A stretch of DNA of 64,000 bases from Alteromonas antoniana (GTDB taxonomy: Bacteria > Pseudomonadota > Gammaproteobacteria > Enterobacterales > Alteromonadaceae). The stretch lies in the NCBI RefSeq assembly GCF_019249295.1, contig NZ_JAESDH010000010.1, positions 97,203 through 161,202 on the forward strand. The letters run 5' to 3'. The stretch's first letter is position 1. Each line of letters starts with the position of its first letter. Below the pieces are notes generated by a model. The model was not told the origin of the DNA, searched no databases, and saw only the letters and a list, made by a program, of their open reading frames with translations. Position numbers and translations under genes: made by a program. Positions 62,154 through 64,000 of this stretch are shown piece after piece.

Positions 62154-62719
62154 CTCAAATACAACGAATGTTAAGAGACATTACGCAGCAAGAGCCATGG
62201 CTCGTTACGAGTGACACAGATAAAAGCCATGCAGTCATTCAACAATTTAGAAATTCAGCTGCGCCTTGGTTAATTTCAGTTGGTATGGTCAGTGAGGGAA
62301 CCGATATTCCAAGACTACAAGTATGCTGTCACCTTAGTCGGATCTGCACTGAACTGCACTTTAGACAAGTGCTTGGCCGTATCCTAAGGAAGCGCCCAAA
62401 AGATAATCATCAACAAGCAACTTTGATTGTTCCTGCGCACCCAGAGTTAAGTGAATTTGCCGCGATACTCAAAGCAGAAATTCCTGAACATGTTTCGGTG
62501 GTCTGGCGTAAGAAAAAAGGCAGCAGTTTAATGACATCAGTAAGTTCATCCAATGACACGCTAAAGCCTGATCCTGTAACAAATATAACAACTCAAACCA
62601 TAGAAGGCTTGAGCCTTACAGAGCCGCAGACTGCGACGAATAAAGGGGCGACTTCTAGCGCTTTGGTCGCGCTAACGTCGTACGGAAGATTTGAAAAAGA
62701 GGTACTCCGTTTCACATAA
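62154..62719 (+). pseudogene. superfamily 2 helicase, C-terminal fragment
   Basis: The fragment starts at the IS boundary; the first Met is at 62168. It keeps helicase motif V (VGMVSEGTDIP) and motif VI (FRQVLGRILRKRP), followed by a C-terminal tail ending in SYGRFEKEVLRFT. Walker motifs and the N-terminal RecA-like domain are missing. It resembles DEAD/DEAH-type helicases often carried by integrative elements. Confidence 0.82.
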
Positions 62720-62803
62720 ATCGGAAACGATAAAAAAACAGTTCAAACGAAACAGAGGAAATTAGCTTGATTGGATTAAACAACGCGTACCTTATTGCTT
62801 GTT

Positions 62804-63604
62804 TTATTCTCGCTCAAAAGGTAATTCGCAATCTCCACAAATGACATTAAGTGTGGCTTTGCCGTAGATCTTTGTATCACATCCAGGACACACATGTTTA
62901 CTGCGCGTTTGACGTTTAGCGACTTCTGGAAGGTAAAATGTGTCTGGCATAGCGTTGAAATCGTCATTCGTAGACGGTAATGCGCCAGATGCTGCCTCAT
63001 CATCCAATGACACAACGTTGGCATTTAATACATCACTTGCATGAGCACAGTGTTCAACTAATGCATCCTGCGCCAACGTGGGTGTGTCGACAATCACAGG
63101 CTCATGAAGCTTGGGCAGCGCCAATCTATCTACCCAGTTTAGTCTGAAATCTATATCTTGCGTCAAGGTATTCGCCGCCTTCATAAAAGGACCTTGTTTC
63201 ATGATAAAGTCACTCATATGACGTCCTACGATCGCACCTCCGGGCTCGCCTGTATCGGAGGGCATCAAACCGACATCCATCATCTTTTGTGCCCATTGTC
63301 TATTGTGGTAATGGCCATCGCTAGGCTGTCCAAAATGAAACTGCCATGCATGGACCATTTCATGAACGAGCGTTTGAAAGATTTCAATCATTCTTGATGA
63401 GGCGAAATAGGCGGGATTGATGCTGATTTCACTACACAGTTTACCTTGTGCGTTACCCCATCGCTTAGCCGCGAAGAACCCCATGACATTCTTTTTTCGT
63501 TGTAAGGTGAAAATCACGGGAGGCAACGCATTGTCAAATAAGCATGCATTAAAATGATCGTATGCGGTCACGAGCGGTGCGTAAAGTTCATCTGTAGGCG
63601 ACAT
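62804..63604 (-). CDS. SprT-like zinc metalloprotein
   Basis: A 266-residue protein. The SprT-like domain has the zinc site HEMVHAW with HFGQPSDGHYHNRQWA downstream, and a C-terminal zinc ribbon with CPGC and CGDC pairs. SprT/Spartan proteins are linked to protease action on DNA-protein crosslinks. Versions of this size occur on integrative and conjugative elements. It is divergent from the small gene at 63794 and faces the helicase fragment. Confidence 0.85.
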   Translation of the reverse strand: MSPTDELYAPLVTAYDHFNACLFDNALPPVIFTLQRKKNVMGFFAAKRWGNAQGKLCSEISINPAYFASSRMIEIFQTLVHEMVHAWQFHFGQPSDGHYHNRQWAQKMMDVGLMPSDTGEPGGAIVGRHMSDFIMKQGPFMKAANTLTQDIDFRLNWVDRLALPKLHEPVIVDTPTLAQDALVEHCAHASDVLNANVVSLDDEAASGALPSTNDDFNAMPDTFYLPEVAKRQTRSKHVCPGCDTKIYGKATLNVICGDCELPFERE

Positions 63605-63718
63605 GACGTAATTACTACTATTCTGACATTCGTTACAATGTACATTACATTAGTGACGACAGTTTTGTTAGAAGATACGGTTATTAAAAATAGAAGAGTG
63701 ATTCCAAAATACTTTATT

Positions 63719-63740
63719 TTGTACAGTGTACACTGCACAA
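63719..63740. promoter_or_regulatory. candidate operator palindrome
   Basis: A 22-bp dyad TTGTACAGTGT / ACACTGCACAA with one mismatch per arm. The centre CAGTGTACACTG is a perfect 12-bp palindrome. It lies between the SprT-like gene and the small gene at 63794 and could control either. The regulator is unknown. Confidence 0.6.
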
Positions 63741-63765
63741 ATTTATCGATAATGTTATTAAAAAG

Positions 63766-63781
63766 TCGATATTAATATCGA
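63766..63781. promoter_or_regulatory. second palindrome next to a ribosome-binding site
   Basis: TCGATATTAATATCGA is a perfect 16-bp palindrome, directly followed by the AAAGGA site of the 63794 gene. A repressor bound here would block that start. Function is inferred from position. Confidence 0.5.
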
Positions 63782-63793
63782 AAAGGAATGAAC

Positions 63794-63928
63794 ATGGCAC
63801 AAATGAAGGTGCTATCTGCTGCAAGAAAACAAGCCTTTAATAGCGTACCAAAATTGACCAGAGAAGCAACGCTTGGCTATTTTACTTTGGATTTAGAAAC
63901 AAAAAAAATCTTACGTAAAATGCCGCGA
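63794..63928 (+). pseudogene. small gene interrupted by an IS30-family element
   Basis: About 45 codons from the ATG at 63794 (AAAGGA site 7 bp upstream) encode a basic start, MKVLSAARKQAFNSVPK. The IS30-like end begins at about 63929 and the frame stops soon after. I do not recognise the family. Two palindromes lie upstream, so it was a regulated gene. The rest of it lies beyond the IS, outside the window. Confidence 0.55.
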
Positions 63929-64000
63929 ATTCAACTCCGAAGTGCACCACTCGCTAAATTAAGCTGCCTTACGTAACTGCTCGAAGACGACGGCAGGCTG
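63929..64000 (-). mobile_element. IS30-family insertion sequence, copy 2 (end only)
   Basis: The end ATTCAACTCCGAAGTGCACC is nearly the same as the right end of copy 1 (reverse complement of 49551-49570), with one base changed. It is followed by a transposase 3' end on the minus strand. Orientation is opposite to copy 1. The element runs off the window. Confidence 0.9.
63959..64000 (-). CDS. IS30-family transposase, C-terminal end (partial)
   Basis: The last 13 codons (QPAVVFEQLRKAA) and the stop match the end of the copy 1 transposase (QPVAVFKELRNVA), in the same relation to the terminal repeat. The two differ at several residues, so they are related elements, not identical copies. The rest lies beyond the window. 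Confidence 0.88.
   Translation of the reverse strand, partial: QPAVVFEQLRKAA

Overview
The window is a piece of a gammaproteobacterial chromosome, most likely Alteromonas or a close relative. The housekeeping order pyrD-rlmKL-(DUF836)-uup-DUF3466, then rmf and fabA, is typical of Alteromonadales, and a near-canonical XerCD dif site at 41976-42003 places the region at the chromosome terminus. This is a judgement from gene content; no database was searched.

Layout. 1-7.6 kb: core genes (pyrD end, rlmKL, uup, a secreted DUF3466 protein, rmf, fabA). 8.1-14.05 kb: a light-response locus with four photolyase/cryptochrome proteins of different subfamilies in two divergent operons, closed by a 50-residue DUF2256 protein. 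14.1-19.4 kb: an orphan solute-binding protein, then the Anbu proteasome-like locus (COG4307-type zinc peptidase, Anbu, circularly permuted ATP-grasp, alpha-E protein). 19.55-39.43 kb: a methyl-accepting chemotaxis gene split by an 18,220-bp Tn3-family transposon (20903-39122) of the Tn4651 type. The element has about 49-bp inverted repeats, a 5-bp target duplication ATCCT, tnpA at its right end and a divergent tnpT/tnpS resolution module. Removing the element and one ATCCT restores an in-frame chemoreceptor of about 549 residues.

The transposon cargo is a mercury operon (merR-T-P-merC pseudogene-merA with an NmerA domain) and an oppositely oriented operon: a Cys/His-rich secreted protein, a czcCBA-type RND pump, two CDF transporters and a decayed bile-acid-type symporter. 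39.5-42.0 kb is chromosome again: a porin, a solute-binding/PDC fusion protein and dif.

42.4-64 kb is a second, mosaic resistance region. It has a second mer operon (merR-T-P-A, MerA without NmerA), a tyrosine recombinase next to a perfect 13-6-13 inverted repeat, two AraC-type regulators, a truncated DUF3703 gene fused at a junction to an integrase remnant, and an IS30-family element with a frameshifted transposase. It continues with a second czcCBA operon driven from a CadR/PbrR-type divergent promoter, two more CDF proteins and an ArsP-type permease. It ends with an IS3-family element between a truncated sterol-desaturase-like gene and a truncated helicase gene, a SprT-like protein, and a small operator-controlled gene cut by a second IS30-family element that runs off the window.

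How it fits together: the two mer operons import Hg(II) (MerP, MerT) and reduce it (MerA) under MerR control. The two RND systems and four CDF transporters would export other divalent or monovalent cations from periplasm and cytoplasm. Decay (broken merC, symporter, RND remnant, truncated genes at IS ends) shows repeated acquisition and loss next to the terminus.
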